Notes: generated by a model not told the origin, from the sequence alone. Counted from the first letter of the stretch, positions 1 to 9,361 are shown. The stretch is 64,000 bases of DNA from Methylophilaceae bacterium (GCA_027488395.1 JAIYBT010000003.1:62001-126000), one strand, 5' to 3'. Program-made: numbers and translations.

Positions 1-292
1 CATCATTGTCCATGCAAGGCATATCATCATGAACCAATGAAAAAGCATGAATCAGCTCCACCGCCGCTGCCGCCGTGTCGGCGTGCATGGCGGTGGCGCC
101 TGTAAATTCGGCGGCCGCATAAGCAAGCAAGGCGCGCACCCGTTTACCACCACCCAACACCGCATAGCGCATGGCTGAATGTAAACGTTGCGGCAACGTG
201 TCGCTGGCAGGCAGGGTATGTTCGAGCACCTGCTCAATGCGTTGTTGGTAGGCACTCGCCCATGCTGTAAACACAAAAGGGGTGGCTGTCAT
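1..292 (-). CDS. ispA: Polyprenyl synthetase IspA (farnesyl diphosphate synthase), 3' part missing
   Basis: Only the first 97 codons are present; the gene runs off the left edge. The reading frame starts at an ATG 21 bases after the xseB stop. The protein carries the GGKRVR substrate-binding motif near residue 50 and the first aspartate-rich motif (DDMPCMDND) near residue 90, both diagnostic of trans-polyprenyl synthetases. The family condenses IPP with DMAPP/GPP to give farnesyl diphosphate for quinone and undecaprenyl lipid synthesis in the cytoplasm. The order xseB-ispA, usually followed by dxs, is standard in Betaproteobacteria and supports IspA over the longer-chain synthase IspB. Confidence 0.93.
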   Translation of the reverse strand, partial: MTATPFVFTAWASAYQQRIEQVLEHTLPASDTLPQRLHSAMRYAVLGGGKRVRALLAYAAAEFTGATAMHADTAAAAVELIHAFSLVHDDMPCMDND

Positions 293-313
293 CGCGTGGC
301 GTCGTTTGCGGGA

Positions 314-562
314 TTATTCTTGCGGATCAAACGGCACAAGCTGTTGTTGCTGATTCACCAGCAATACGGCTTGTTCGGCTTGTTGTAGCGAGGCTTGGCA
401 ACCTGCTAATAGTTGTGCGCCTTGCGCATAGGCGCTTAGGGCAGCTTCGAGTGGTAACTCACCCGACTCCATTTGTTTCACAATTTGCTCAAGTGCAGCA
501 AGACGTGCGGCAAAGCTGGGTTCTGAGGTTTCCGCACTGCGCGCATGATTGTTTGTTGTCAT
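314..562 (-). CDS. xseB: Exodeoxyribonuclease VII small subunit
   Basis: An 82-residue acidic helical protein with the XseB pattern: an LEQIVKQMESGELPLE-type segment at about 24-40, then a Y-x-x-G turn and an AEQAV helix. XseB binds XseA, and the complex degrades single-stranded DNA into oligonucleotides. The length is normal for the family. It precedes ispA in the same direction with a 21-base gap, so the two are probably co-transcribed and xseB is the upstream gene. The C-terminus is unusually rich in glutamine (QQQQ). Confidence 0.93.
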   Translation of the reverse strand: MTTNNHARSAETSEPSFAARLAALEQIVKQMESGELPLEAALSAYAQGAQLLAGCQASLQQAEQAVLLVNQQQQLVPFDPQE

Positions 563-643
563 TGACTGGCACCATTAAAAACAGCAAGCATTTTAACAAA
601 ACTCAATCTGCTTGCGGGGATTAATCACAGCGAACAAGGCGAA

Positions 644-1309
644 TTAAGCGTGTGTAATTGGCGGGATCACCCGTAACAGAAACGCTCGAATATCAGCAAT
701 TTCATCCTCGCACACGCTGTGTGCCATGGCGTAGGTATGCCATTCAACACTGGCACCAGTGGCCACTAACACATCTCGCGATTGCGTCGCCATCTCCATC
801 CCAATCACTGTGTCAGCAACCCCATGCGCCATCCAAATTGGGGTGTTGAGATTGTTAGTATGCGCTTCTGCCGCTTGATGCGTTGCCATCGGCAAATACG
901 TGGACAGCGCTAACACGCCCGCTAACGTCGATGGATAGCGGCTGGCGGTGAATAAGGCCATGGCGCCGCCTTGTGAAAAGCCTGCCAGCACAATGCGCTG
1001 TGCTGGGATGCCGCGCGCAATTTCATGCGTGATTAACGCATTGATGTCAGATTGCATGGCACGAATGCCGATCTCATCTTGCTTGGCTTGCCGATCTAGA
1101 CTGAAGATATCGTACCAAGCGCGCATCTCGTAGCCGCGATTTAAAGTGACGGCGCGGTATGGCGCGTGCGGTAAGATAAAGCGGACATCGGACAACGCAA
1201 GCATTTCGACCACAGGCACAAAATCCTGCCCATCTGCTCCGAGGCCGTGCATCCAAATCACGCTGGCGGTAGGGGTGGCAGTGGCGCACACTTCAATGGT
1301 GTCTAACAT
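644..1309 (-). CDS. Alpha/beta-hydrolase carboxylesterase (phospholipase/carboxylesterase family)
   Basis: A 221-residue cytoplasmic serine hydrolase of the Abhydrolase_2 family. It shows the HGLGADGQDF oxyanion segment at 21-30, the nucleophile elbow GFSQG with Ser112, Asp166 in GVADTV and His197 in MAHSV, giving a complete triad. The family hydrolyses short-chain carboxyl esters or lysophospholipids; the natural substrate cannot be told from the sequence. The ATG at 1309 was chosen because the upstream in-frame extension runs through the pilin terminator and lacks family similarity. No partner gene is evident; it lies between xseB and the pilin gene. Confidence 0.88.
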   Translation of the reverse strand: MLDTIEVCATATPTASVIWMHGLGADGQDFVPVVEMLALSDVRFILPHAPYRAVTLNRGYEMRAWYDIFSLDRQAKQDEIGIRAMQSDINALITHEIARGIPAQRIVLAGFSQGGAMALFTASRYPSTLAGVLALSTYLPMATHQAAEAHTNNLNTPIWMAHGVADTVIGMEMATQSRDVLVATGASVEWHTYAMAHSVCEDEIADIRAFLLRVIPPITHA

Positions 1310-1383
1310 GGCGAATTGCTTCAATTTAAAGCGCAAAGTATAGCAGTGAACAGCGAAATCGTTGGATATGTAGAGCGGCAATA

Positions 1384-1410
1384 AAAAACCCCGCAATAGG
1401 CGGGGTTTTT
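1384..1410 (-). terminator. Rho-independent terminator of the pilin gene (potentially bidirectional)
   Basis: Stem ACCCCGC / GCGGGGT (1388-1394 with 1400-1406), loop AATAG, flanked by A5 on one side and T5 on the other. It sits 27 bases beyond the pilin stop codon, so on the minus strand it ends the pilin transcript and insulates the esterase gene. Confidence 0.85.
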
Positions 1411-1436
1411 ATCTAAACTAAACTTAAGCGTTTAGA

Positions 1437-1799
1437 TTATGGTGTTGTTGGTGCTGTTTTAGTGCAAGTACCGCCAGCAGCTAAGTCGCATGAAATAGAG
1501 GCTGAGCCTGGTGATTTAGGCGTGGCTGCAATGGCTGCCAATGTTGTCGCTGTCATGGTTGCTGCAGAAGCAATGGTGGTACACGCTCTTGGTGTAGGTG
1601 CTACGGGTGTTTTGCTAAGTTGAATATCTGCAAACGATTTTTTAGCATAGGCGCTGGCTTCAGCCATACAAGCATTGTCTGCAGCGTCTTTGGTGTAATC
1701 TTGATACGCTGGAATGGCCACAGAAGCCAAGATACCGATAATGGCCACTACGATCATTAATTCAATCAGGGTAAAACCTTGCTGGGCGTGTTTTTTCAT
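1437..1799 (-). CDS. pilA: Type IV major pilin-like protein
   Basis: A 120-residue prepilin. The class III leader MKKHAQQG is followed by [17 protein letters not shown], with Gly8 at the prepilin peptidase cut site, Phe as mature residue 1 and Glu5, as in type IVa pilins. The remainder is short and dominated by Ala, Thr and Pro; four cysteines (near 44, 69, 104 and 111) could form a C-terminal disulfide loop. The pilin would be cleaved and N-methylated by PilD and assembled into a surface fibre. The start has a good ribosome site (AAGGAA). The gene stands alone, with a sigma-54 promoter upstream and a terminator downstream. The globular part is smaller than in typical PilA (about 140-160 residues), so a minor pilin or divergent adhesin is possible. 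Confidence 0.88.
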   Translation of the reverse strand: MKKHAQQGFTLIELMIVVAIIGILASVAIPAYQDYTKDAADNACMAEASAYAKKSFADIQLSKTPVAPTPRACTTIASAATMTATTLAAIAATPKSPGSASISCDLAAGGTCTKTAPTTP

Positions 1800-1881
1800 T
1801 GTGTTTCCTTCACTAAGATAGAGTTAAATTTAAACGCTTTGTCATGCACTGCTTTTAACTAACAGTGTTTGAAGCTGATGT

Positions 1882-1897
1882 AGCAACAGCCGTGCCA
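1882..1897 (-). promoter_or_regulatory. Sigma-54 (RpoN) promoter of the pilin gene
   Basis: Read on the minus strand the sequence is TGGCACGGCTGTTGCT, which matches the -24/-12 consensus TGGCACG-N4-TTGCW at every defined position and spacing. Transcription would start about 12 bases further, giving a leader of roughly 70 bases before the pilin ATG at 1799. RpoN with the PilS/PilR two-component system drives pilA in many Proteobacteria; PilR itself is not in the window. Confidence 0.85.
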
Positions 1898-2125
1898 GTT
1901 TTGCAATATACTTATAAGTGATTGAAATAAATGAATTAAATAACTTTTACCGCTTAATTCATGCATTTGACTGGGCGGTGGTGACGGTAGCGAACCACGA
2001 GTGACCAGAATGAGAAGTGACCACTTTAGTCAGTCAATGTAAAGCGAAGTGATGGATTTTGTCAGCTCGCAGACATTAAAACGGGCGCTCTAGGCTCCCG
2101 TTCGACTGCTATATCACACTTTCGT

Positions 2126-2201
2126 GCCAGGCAAGTATTCATGGTGAACGTAATCAATTACCAAAACTTCCACCATGCTTTTTTGTTGCCTGTTGCCTGG
2201 C
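2126..2201. repeat. Nested inverted repeats between the MxaD-like gene and the pilin promoter
   Basis: The outer arms GCCAGGCAA (2126-2134) and TTGCCTGGC (2193-2201) are perfect complements. Inside them CATGGTG (2140-2146) pairs with CACCATG (2171-2177). A direct repeat of GTTGCCT lies in the right arm. It could fold as a long two-stage hairpin in the 3' end of the MxaD-like mRNA. It is not a canonical terminator because no T-run follows. Confidence 0.5.
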
Positions 2202-2204
2202 GAA

Positions 2205-2750
2205 TTACTTTCCCGATTCGGCAACCTTTTTCAAACTGTTGAGGCCAGCATCAAAAAATTCATTAATGGCTTTGGTGGCAGCATCATCATTTTGCTCAGG
2301 TTTTGGGATATTGGAAGAATCCGCGCGGGTATAACTGCCTTTCACTGAAACCACAGTGTCTGCGCCATTGGCGGTAACGCTGATGGTCGGGTAAAAGTTT
2401 GAGAACTGCAGTGTGCTTTTATCATAAATATACTCATATTTCAGCTTCATGCCCGCATCGTCGGCAGAACGTAATTTTTCAAACATGGTACCGCCATTTT
2501 TCAACTTGACGGTACGGTAGGTGGCGTCATCACCGTTTTCGTCTTTTTTGGTTTCAACTTTGGTGGACTCGACACCCTCGTGCCAAGCTTGTTGGTTTGC
2601 AAAATCTTTAACCAGCGCCCACACTTTGGCGGCGGGGGCTTTAATGGTGACCGTTTTTTCAAAGCGCAAGGCTGCCGCGCCGTGTGCAGCTGCAGTTAAA
2701 GGCAACAAAGGCAATAATGATACGGCCAACACGCTGAGTAATTTTTTCAT
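2205..2750 (-). CDS. mxaD: MxaD-like periplasmic SRPBCC protein
   Basis: 181 residues. A cleavable signal peptide (about 1-22, ending TAAA before HG) is followed by a START/SRPBCC fold with the segment TVTIKAPAAKVWALVKDF at about 33-50, which is close to MxaD of methanol-oxidising bacteria. MxaD is a periplasmic factor that aids methanol dehydrogenase and its cytochrome; related proteins also occur in xoxF-type clusters and elsewhere. The ATG has a strong AGGGAG site. The neighbour upstream on the same strand is a YVTN beta-propeller protein, a partner often met in PQQ/alcohol oxidation contexts. No dehydrogenase gene is in the window, so the functional link is an inference; a generic polyketide-cyclase-like lipid binder is the alternative. 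Confidence 0.7.
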   Translation of the reverse strand: MKKLLSVLAVSLLPLLPLTAAAHGAAALRFEKTVTIKAPAAKVWALVKDFANQQAWHEGVESTKVETKKDENGDDATYRTVKLKNGGTMFEKLRSADDAGMKLKYEYIYDKSTLQFSNFYPTISVTANGADTVVSVKGSYTRADSSNIPKPEQNDDAATKAINEFFDAGLNSLKKVAESGK

Positions 2751-2910
2751 GGAATCTCCCTAAATTGAGGTTAAAACAAACAACACAACATCATGCTTGA
2801 TAAAAAATGAAGCCGTGACTTTACCTAAAAAAAACGCATTTTGCGACATGTTCGTCGCTACATTCATGAAAAATTTGATGACTTTTGCGCATTTAATCTG
2901 AATTTTCCGT

Positions 2911-3936
2911 TTAATGACTTGCGGGCAATGCCTTGGGTTGATAAATAAATGCGCCAAAAGCCCGACATAAACTTGGACTGTTAACGGTCTGTGTGACTTG
3001 CCAGGTTCGAGCATCAATCACTGAGATTGTGTCTGCGCCCCAATTAGCCACTAACAGTTGCTGGCTGGTTGGGTCATAGTCTATGCCTTCTGGAAACTCA
3101 CCGACGGTAATGGTTTTCACCGTTTGCCCCGATTGCGCATCGATGACTGAAACACTTTCGGCATGGTTGTTGGTGACATAAATCCAACGTTGATCAAGAC
3201 TCATGACTGCGCCATATGGATGTTGGCCTGTTTTGTAAGTGCGTGCGCGATAGGTATCGACATTTAATACGGTAAGGCTGTTGCTCACGACATTCACCAC
3301 CATCAGCGATTGACCATCTGGACTCAAGGTGAGCGCGAATGGATGCAATCCCACTGACACCCGAGCGAGGGTGCGCAAGTTGTGGGTGTCGATCACCGTG
3401 ATGTCATTACTGTCACGATTGGCAATAAATAATTTTTGATTATCGCGGCTGACCACCATGCCTGAAGGTGTCATCCCCGCTTGAATCGTTTTGATTCGGG
3501 TTGGCGCGGAAAGGGGGATTGCAAGCACTTGCTGCCCATCCCATGCAGCAGCATATAAAGTATGTTCATCTCGGCTCAGAGTGATGCCAACCACTTGGAT
3601 ATGAATTGGAATTTCTTGAATCTGTTGTTGCGTATGCGCATCGATCACTGAAATCGATTGGCTGTTGGCATTTGAGATATAAATGCGAGCAGTGTTGGGT
3701 GCGATGGCCACGCCGACGGGGGCTTTGCCAACGGCAATGGTGTGAGTAATTGCACGCTGTTGAATATCATACACAGAGACCGTGTTACTGCCTTGGTTGG
3801 TGATGTAGGCAAGATTGCCTGCCCAGCTGGGTGTTGTGAACAGGCTGGCCATCAATAACCCCCAATGGGCAGTCACGCGAAAATGATGCCTGTACACATT
3901 TGCAACATCGATGCCAAATAAGGTTAGCGACCACAT
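2911..3936 (-). CDS. Secreted YVTN-family beta-propeller protein
   Basis: About 341 residues if started at the ATG at 3936. An N-terminal hydrophobic stretch ending in TTPSWAG looks like a signal peptide. After it come some seven repeats of about 40 residues with the pattern ...VYITNxxSxSVSVIDxxT...VGxxPxGI, the YVTN seven-bladed propeller. Such proteins act in the periplasm or at the surface as scaffolds, and in alcohol-oxidising bacteria some are tied to PQQ-dependent pathways. The start is uncertain: the frame stays open back into rppH, and ATGs at 4026 and 3936 both lack a clear ribosome site. The MxaD-like gene follows on the same strand after 160 bases. Confidence 0.78.
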   Translation of the reverse strand: MWSLTLFGIDVANVYRHHFRVTAHWGLLMASLFTTPSWAGNLAYITNQGSNTVSVYDIQQRAITHTIAVGKAPVGVAIAPNTARIYISNANSQSISVIDAHTQQQIQEIPIHIQVVGITLSRDEHTLYAAAWDGQQVLAIPLSAPTRIKTIQAGMTPSGMVVSRDNQKLFIANRDSNDITVIDTHNLRTLARVSVGLHPFALTLSPDGQSLMVVNVVSNSLTVLNVDTYRARTYKTGQHPYGAVMSLDQRWIYVTNNHAESVSVIDAQSGQTVKTITVGEFPEGIDYDPTSQQLLVANWGADTISVIDARTWQVTQTVNSPSLCRAFGAFIYQPKALPASH

Positions 3937-4075
3937 GCGTCTTAAACGGATGCAGACGGTTTTTGGTTGACCAGTTGCGTGTTGAACAGTCCGGCACAGG
4001 TGACGCGCTACACAGGTTGCTTTCATAAAAGTGTAAAGTGTGAAAAAATTGCATGAAATATTATAGGCAGTGCAT

Positions 4076-4630
4076 ATGTTAGACCGTGATGGATTTCGTC
4101 CGAACGTGGGGATTATACTTTGCAATCACCACAATCAAGTGTTTTGGGGCAAACGCATCCGCGAGCATGCGTGGCAGTTCCCGCAAGGGGGCATCAAGTA
4201 CGGTGAAACCCCTGAGCAAGCCATGTACCGTGAATTGATGGAAGAGGTTGGCCTCAAGCCAGAACATGTCAAAATTTTAGGGCGCACCCGCGATTGGCTA
4301 CGCTACGAGGTGCCTTCTTCTTGGATTAAAAGGGAATGGCGTGGCAGTTATAAAGGGCAAAAGCAAATTTGGTTTTTATTGCGCTTGATTGGTCGTGATA
4401 GTGATGTGTCTCTGCGCGCCACAGAGCACCCTGAATTTGATGCATGGCGCTGGAGTGAATATTGGGTGCCGCTAGAAGATGTGATTGAATTTAAACGTGA
4501 GGTGTATCAATTAGCGTTAAACGAGCTGGCAAATTATCTCCATCACCCAGCCAAACGCTATGGTGGGCAGACAAAGCGGATAACAAACGAAAAAAAAGTG
4601 ACCACTGAAACACCTATTAAGCCTGTTTAA
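4076..4630 (+). CDS. rppH: RNA pyrophosphohydrolase RppH
   Basis: 184 residues. It begins [13 protein letters not shown], the usual start of betaproteobacterial RppH, so the second ATG (4076) is preferred to an upstream GTG at 4070. The Nudix box is [22 protein letters not shown] at about 38-59 with the REx2EE metal ligands. RppH removes pyrophosphate from 5'-triphosphorylated mRNA and so triggers RNase E decay. The lysine- and threonine-rich tail after residue 160 is a common low-conservation extension. The gene is divergent from the propeller gene with a very short shared upstream region and ends before a strong terminator at 4684-4716. Confidence 0.93.
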   Translation: MLDRDGFRPNVGIILCNHHNQVFWGKRIREHAWQFPQGGIKYGETPEQAMYRELMEEVGLKPEHVKILGRTRDWLRYEVPSSWIKREWRGSYKGQKQIWFLLRLIGRDSDVSLRATEHPEFDAWRWSEYWVPLEDVIEFKREVYQLALNELANYLHHPAKRYGGQTKRITNEKKVTTETPIKPV

Positions 4631-4683
4631 ACCTAATTCACCCGATTAAACCTGCGAAACCAAACACAAGCAATACAGCCAAT

Positions 4684-4716
4684 AAAAAAGCAGTCATGCA
4701 AATGACTGCTTTTTTT
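4684..4716 (+). terminator. Terminator after rppH (bidirectional form)
   Basis: Perfect stem AGCAGTCAT / ATGACTGCT with loop GCAA, flanked by A-run and T-run (4684-4689 and 4710-4716). It lies between the convergent rppH and psd genes and could stop both transcripts. Confidence 0.88.
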
Positions 4717-4846
4717 GTACGTACTTGATACAGAGGCAATTTCTCAGGGTGGTTTTTCGATTTGTGTTTTTTTAGATCTATCACCATTAACGGCGTTTGA
4801 TTAAGGTCTGCAATAAAAAACGATTGAGCACTTTGCGTTGCCGTGA

Positions 4847-5695
4847 TTACGCGCTCATGGCTTCACCTAAACGTATCGGTTTGCCAGCATGCCAACTTGG
4901 ATGAAACGTCAGTACGTCTTCTTCAAATAACATCACCACGGTTGAGCCAAGTAAAAAGCGGCCCATTTCTTCGCCTTGTTTGAGCTGGATCGCTTGTTGA
5001 GTGTAATCCCAATGTACGGGTTGATGTGGGCGCGGTGGGTTAATGATGTGGTCAGGACCATCATGCCAGACGGTGGCCATACTGCCGACAATGGTCGCGC
5101 CTACCAACACCATGACAAACTTGCCATGAGTGGTTGAATGAAAAGTGCACACCACACGCTCGTTGCGCGCAAATAACCCTGGTACATGCGCAGCTGTCGT
5201 TGGGTTGACCGAAAACAAATCGCCCGGTACATACGTCATGTGCAACAGTGTGCCATCACAGGGCATATGAATCCGATGATAATCCTTGGGACTTAAATAT
5301 AAACAGGCAAATGTGCCTGCGGCAAACGTGGTTGCCAAAGATGCATCCCCCCCCACCAAGGCTTGCGCGCTGTAGTGATGACCTTTTGCTTGAAAGAGTT
5401 GACCTGCTTCAATCGTCCCAAATTGACTGATGGCGCCGTCGACGGGGCAAATCATATTCGCAGTTGCTAAAGGCCGTGCGCCTGCTTTTAAAGGACGGGT
5501 AAAAAACTGATTAAAGGTTGCATAACTGGCGATATCGCCATTGTCTGCTTCTTGCATATTGACTTGATAGCGACGTACAAACCATCCGATAAACCGAGTG
5601 GTCAAGCTGCCAGCAGGCCAGTGAGCTAATTTTCCTGCAAGCGAAGTCAATGCTTGCTTGGGGATGAGGTATTGCAACAAGATGGCAGGTTTCAT
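4847..5695 (-). CDS. psd: Phosphatidylserine decarboxylase proenzyme
   Basis: 282 residues. The self-cleavage motif LGST lies at 249-252, and Ser251 would become the pyruvoyl group, giving a small alpha chain of about 32 residues. The enzyme makes phosphatidylethanolamine from phosphatidylserine at the inner membrane. An HxxH-type segment around [10 protein letters not shown] and the conserved FNQFFTR segment near residue 60 agree with the family. The ATG at 5695 has an AAGGA ribosome site; the longer frame upstream lacks similarity. Psd and ilvC being neighbours is common in Betaproteobacteria, but here the ilv terminator separates them. Confidence 0.93.
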   Translation of the reverse strand: MKPAILLQYLIPKQALTSLAGKLAHWPAGSLTTRFIGWFVRRYQVNMQEADNGDIASYATFNQFFTRPLKAGARPLATANMICPVDGAISQFGTIEAGQLFQAKGHHYSAQALVGGDASLATTFAAGTFACLYLSPKDYHRIHMPCDGTLLHMTYVPGDLFSVNPTTAAHVPGLFARNERVVCTFHSTTHGKFVMVLVGATIVGSMATVWHDGPDHIINPPRPHQPVHWDYTQQAIQLKQGEEMGRFLLGSTVVMLFEEDVLTFHPSWHAGKPIRLGEAMSA

Positions 5696-5800
5696 GCGCT
5701 TCCTTAACATGGCGATGGTAATGCTTGCGTGCAGTGTAGAACGCATACTGCACTTTTGCTAATGCTGGGCTTAAAGGCGCTGCAAGCAATGCGCCATAAG

Positions 5801-5834
5801 TAAAAAGCACAGGTGGTTTCCCAACCTGTGCTTT
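5801..5834 (-). terminator. Terminator of the ilvI-ilvH-ilvC operon
   Basis: Stem AAAGCACAGGT (5804-5814) pairs with ACCTGTGCTTT (5824-5834) around a 9-base loop, and on the minus strand it is followed by TTTTTA. It is located 35 bases past the ilvC stop codon. Confidence 0.85.
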
Positions 5835-5868
5835 GCGTGATTAGGCAAACGCCCTACATCACAACCAT

Positions 5869-6918
<1,050 letters not shown>

Positions 6919-6933
6919 TTAAATAATAAAAAA

Positions 6934-7425
6934 TTAAACTTTAAGAATACGGTCGCCACGACCAATGCCAGAAGCACCCGTGCGCACTGTTTCTAAAATG
7001 GCACTACGGTCGATGGCCTCTAAGAAGGCATCCAATTTACTGCAAGAGCCGGTAAGCTCAATGGTGTAACTGTTGTCGGCTACATCGATAATGCGGCCAC
7101 GGAAAATGTCGCTCATACGCTTCATTTCGTCTTTAAAAACGCCGGTGGCTTTTACTTTCACCAGCATCAACTCACGCTCAATATGCTTGCCATCGTTGAG
7201 GTCTAGCACTTTCACGACATCAATCAGTTTGTTTAACTGCTTGATAATTTGCTCAATCACATCGTCTGAACCGGTGGTGACGATGGTCATACGAGATAAC
7301 GTGGCATCTTCGGTTGCCGCTACAGTGAGTGACTCAATGTTGTAGCCGCGCGCAGAAAATAACCCCGCGACACGCGAGAGGGCACCCGCTTCGTTTTCCA
7401 TTAAGAGCGAAATAATATGACGCAT
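6934..7425 (-). CDS. ilvH: Acetolactate synthase small (regulatory) subunit
   Basis: 163 residues. An N-terminal ACT domain (about 4-75, MRHIISLLMENEAGALSRVAGLF at its start, including the GYNIESLTV strand) binds valine for feedback inhibition, and a C-terminal domain follows (about 85-160). It activates the catalytic subunit IlvI. The start ATG overlaps the ilvI stop by one base (TAATG), with GGGGAG as ribosome site, so translation is probably coupled. ilvC follows after 48 bases. Confidence 0.95.
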   Translation of the reverse strand: MRHIISLLMENEAGALSRVAGLFSARGYNIESLTVAATEDATLSRMTIVTTGSDDVIEQIIKQLNKLIDVVKVLDLNDGKHIERELMLVKVKATGVFKDEMKRMSDIFRGRIIDVADNSYTIELTGSCSKLDAFLEAIDRSAILETVRTGASGIGRGDRILKV

Positions 7426-9188
7426 TATTGCTCCCCTTTCATCCGATTCGCCGCCATGGGGCTCAATACCATTTCGGACAAGCCCTTGCCGTTTTCCACC
7501 ATGGGGAATACGTTTTCTTTTTGGTCGGTTAAAAAGTCCATAAACACAAATTTATCTTTGCGATCAAACGCTTCTTTAAGCGCACCCTCTACATCGGCTG
7601 GATTGGTGATACGCATGCCGACATGGCCGTAAGATTCAGCAAGTTTCACAAAGTCAGGCAAGCTGTCCATGTAGGATTCAGAGTAACGGTTCTCGTAGAA
7701 AAACTCTTGCCATTGGCGCACCATGCCCAAGTAGCGGTTATTGAGCAAGATCACCTTAATGGGTAAGCCATATTGCGCACAGGTTGACAGTTCTTGAATG
7801 TTCATTTGGATAGAACCCTCACCCGTGACACAGGCCACTTGTGCGTTTTTATCAGCAAACTGACAGCCCATGGCGTAGGGTAGACCCACACCCATGGTGC
7901 CCAAGCCCCCCGAGTTGATCCAACGCCTTGGTTTATCAAACTTGTAATACTGCGCAGCCCACATTTGGTGTTGGCCCACGTCAGAAGTCACATAGGCATC
8001 ACCTTTGGTGACTTCCCACAGTTTTTCGATGACATATTGCGGTTTAATGACGCTATCAGAATATTGGTAATCCAAGGATTTCACACCGCGCCACTCTTGG
8101 ATTTGTTGCCACCACTGCGCACAGTCTGTGGTTTGATTTTCTTCTTGCGCCAATATCTCATTCATGTCGGCCAATACTGATTGCACGTCGCCTACAATCG
8201 GCACATCGACTTTTACCCGTTTAGAGATACTGGAAGGGTCGACATCGAGATGAATGATGGTGCGTTTTTGTCCCGTAAAGTGCTTAGGGTTGCCAATCAC
8301 GCGGTCGTCAAAGCGCGCGCCTACCGCCAACAACACATCACAATGTTGCATGGCCATATTTGCCTCGTAAGTGCCATGCATGCCTAGCATGCCAACAAAT
8401 TGCGGGTCGGTCGCGGGATAACCGCCTAAACCCATCAAGGTATTGGTCACTGGGAAATTTAACGCTTTGGCTAATTTCACCAACTCAGCAGCACCATTGC
8501 CCAGCACTAAACCACCACCCGTATAAATCATGGGGCGTTTGGCATTGAGAAGCAGTTTTACGGCCTTTTTAATTTGGCCGCTGTGCCCTTTTAAGATGGG
8601 CGTATAAGACCGCATCTCGACTGTTTTTGGGTAAATAAAATCTGCGACATGGGCCGTGATGTCTTTGGGGATGTCCACGACCACTGGGCCTGGTCTGCCA
8701 GTTTTGGCAATATAAAACGCCTTTTTAATGGTAGGCGCAATGTCTTTTACATGCTTTACTAAAAAGTTGTGTTTTACACACGGACGGGTCACGCCCACCA
8801 TATCTACTTCTTGGAAAGCATCCATGCCAATCGCTGGCACGGGCACTTGGCCACTAATCACCACAATTGGCACAGAATCCATGTAAGCCGTTGCAATCCC
8901 TGTAACAGCATTGGTCGCACCTGGGCCGCTGGTTACAAGGGCAACGCCCACATCACCAGTGGCGCGTGCGTAAGCATCCGCTGCATGGACAGCTGCTTGT
9001 TCGTGACGCACTAAAATATGTTTAAAGCCATTTTGCTTATACAGGGCATCGTAAATATGTAAGACCGCGCCACCCGGATAACCAAAGACAAACTTAACTT
9101 GTTCTTCATTCAGGCAATGGACAACAATGTCCGCACCCGTCATGGATTGGGTTGGCGTATCTGTTGCGGAGAGAGTCGAAGCTTCCAT
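7425..9188 (-). CDS. ilvI: Acetolactate synthase large (catalytic) subunit
   Basis: 587 residues, a biosynthetic ThDP enzyme. The catalytic Glu lies in LVRHEQAAVHAADAYAR near residue 63, the FAD-binding middle domain spans about 200-340, and the ThDP motif starts at GEGSIQMNIQELSTCAQY near 455. It condenses two pyruvates, or pyruvate with 2-oxobutyrate, as the first step of branched-chain amino acid synthesis. The ATG at 9188 has AAGG four bases upstream; a second ATG at 9143 lacks a site. The leader holds overlapping palindromes at 9199-9234. Confidence 0.96.
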   Translation of the reverse strand: MEASTLSATDTPTQSMTGADIVVHCLNEEQVKFVFGYPGGAVLHIYDALYKQNGFKHILVRHEQAAVHAADAYARATGDVGVALVTSGPGATNAVTGIATAYMDSVPIVVISGQVPVPAIGMDAFQEVDMVGVTRPCVKHNFLVKHVKDIAPTIKKAFYIAKTGRPGPVVVDIPKDITAHVADFIYPKTVEMRSYTPILKGHSGQIKKAVKLLLNAKRPMIYTGGGLVLGNGAAELVKLAKALNFPVTNTLMGLGGYPATDPQFVGMLGMHGTYEANMAMQHCDVLLAVGARFDDRVIGNPKHFTGQKRTIIHLDVDPSSISKRVKVDVPIVGDVQSVLADMNEILAQEENQTTDCAQWWQQIQEWRGVKSLDYQYSDSVIKPQYVIEKLWEVTKGDAYVTSDVGQHQMWAAQYYKFDKPRRWINSGGLGTMGVGLPYAMGCQFADKNAQVACVTGEGSIQMNIQELSTCAQYGLPIKVILLNNRYLGMVRQWQEFFYENRYSESYMDSLPDFVKLAESYGHVGMRITNPADVEGALKEAFDRKDKFVFMDFLTDQKENVFPMVENGKGLSEMVLSPMAANRMKGEQ

Positions 9189-9198
9189 AAAACCTTGA

Positions 9199-9234
9199 TT
9201 AATTAGCTAATTAATGTTGAACCCTCAACATTAA
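9199..9234 (-). promoter_or_regulatory. Overlapping palindromes in the ilvI leader
   Basis: A perfect 16-base palindrome TTAATTAGCTAATTAA (9199-9214) overlaps a perfect 10-base inverted repeat TTAATGTTGA / TCAACATTAA (9211-9220 and 9225-9234, loop ACCC). Together they lie 11-46 bases upstream of the ilvI start. They could be a protein operator or an mRNA hairpin close to the ribosome site. No leader peptide rich in branched-chain codons was seen. Confidence 0.55.
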
Positions 9235-9361
9235 CTTGGTTTACCTTTTTGGTCAAGTTTGCGCAGGGCGCTTAACAAGTGTTGCCTGCGTTATTGGCAA
9301 TGTCGGTGAGGGCATTTTTTTAAATTGGCACATGACGCATACGCATAGAAAGGGCAATGCG

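Larger units (their letters stand above)
1800..2204. other. 405-base intergenic region upstream of the pilin gene
   Basis: No credible gene. It holds the pilin leader, the sigma-54 promoter at 1882-1897, GTGACCA repeats at 2001-2007 and 2017-2023 (with a related GTGACGG at 1981), which lie at a plausible enhancer distance, and the nested inverted repeats at 2126-2201 just beyond the end of the MxaD-like gene. Confidence 0.7.

Noticed and set aside
2001-2023. GTGACCA direct repeats as PilR binding sites
   Set aside because: Two short copies only and no match to a PilR motif I can state with confidence; left as a note in the intergenic entry.
2123-2129. A second TGGCACG element on the minus strand as another sigma-54 promoter
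   Set aside because: The -12 position reads TGTGA instead of TTGCW, and the element lies far from the pilin start, while a perfect promoter exists at 1882-1897.
2760-3017. 85-residue minus-strand open frame
   Set aside because: It overlaps the end of the beta-propeller gene in another frame, and has no ribosome site or recognisable pattern.
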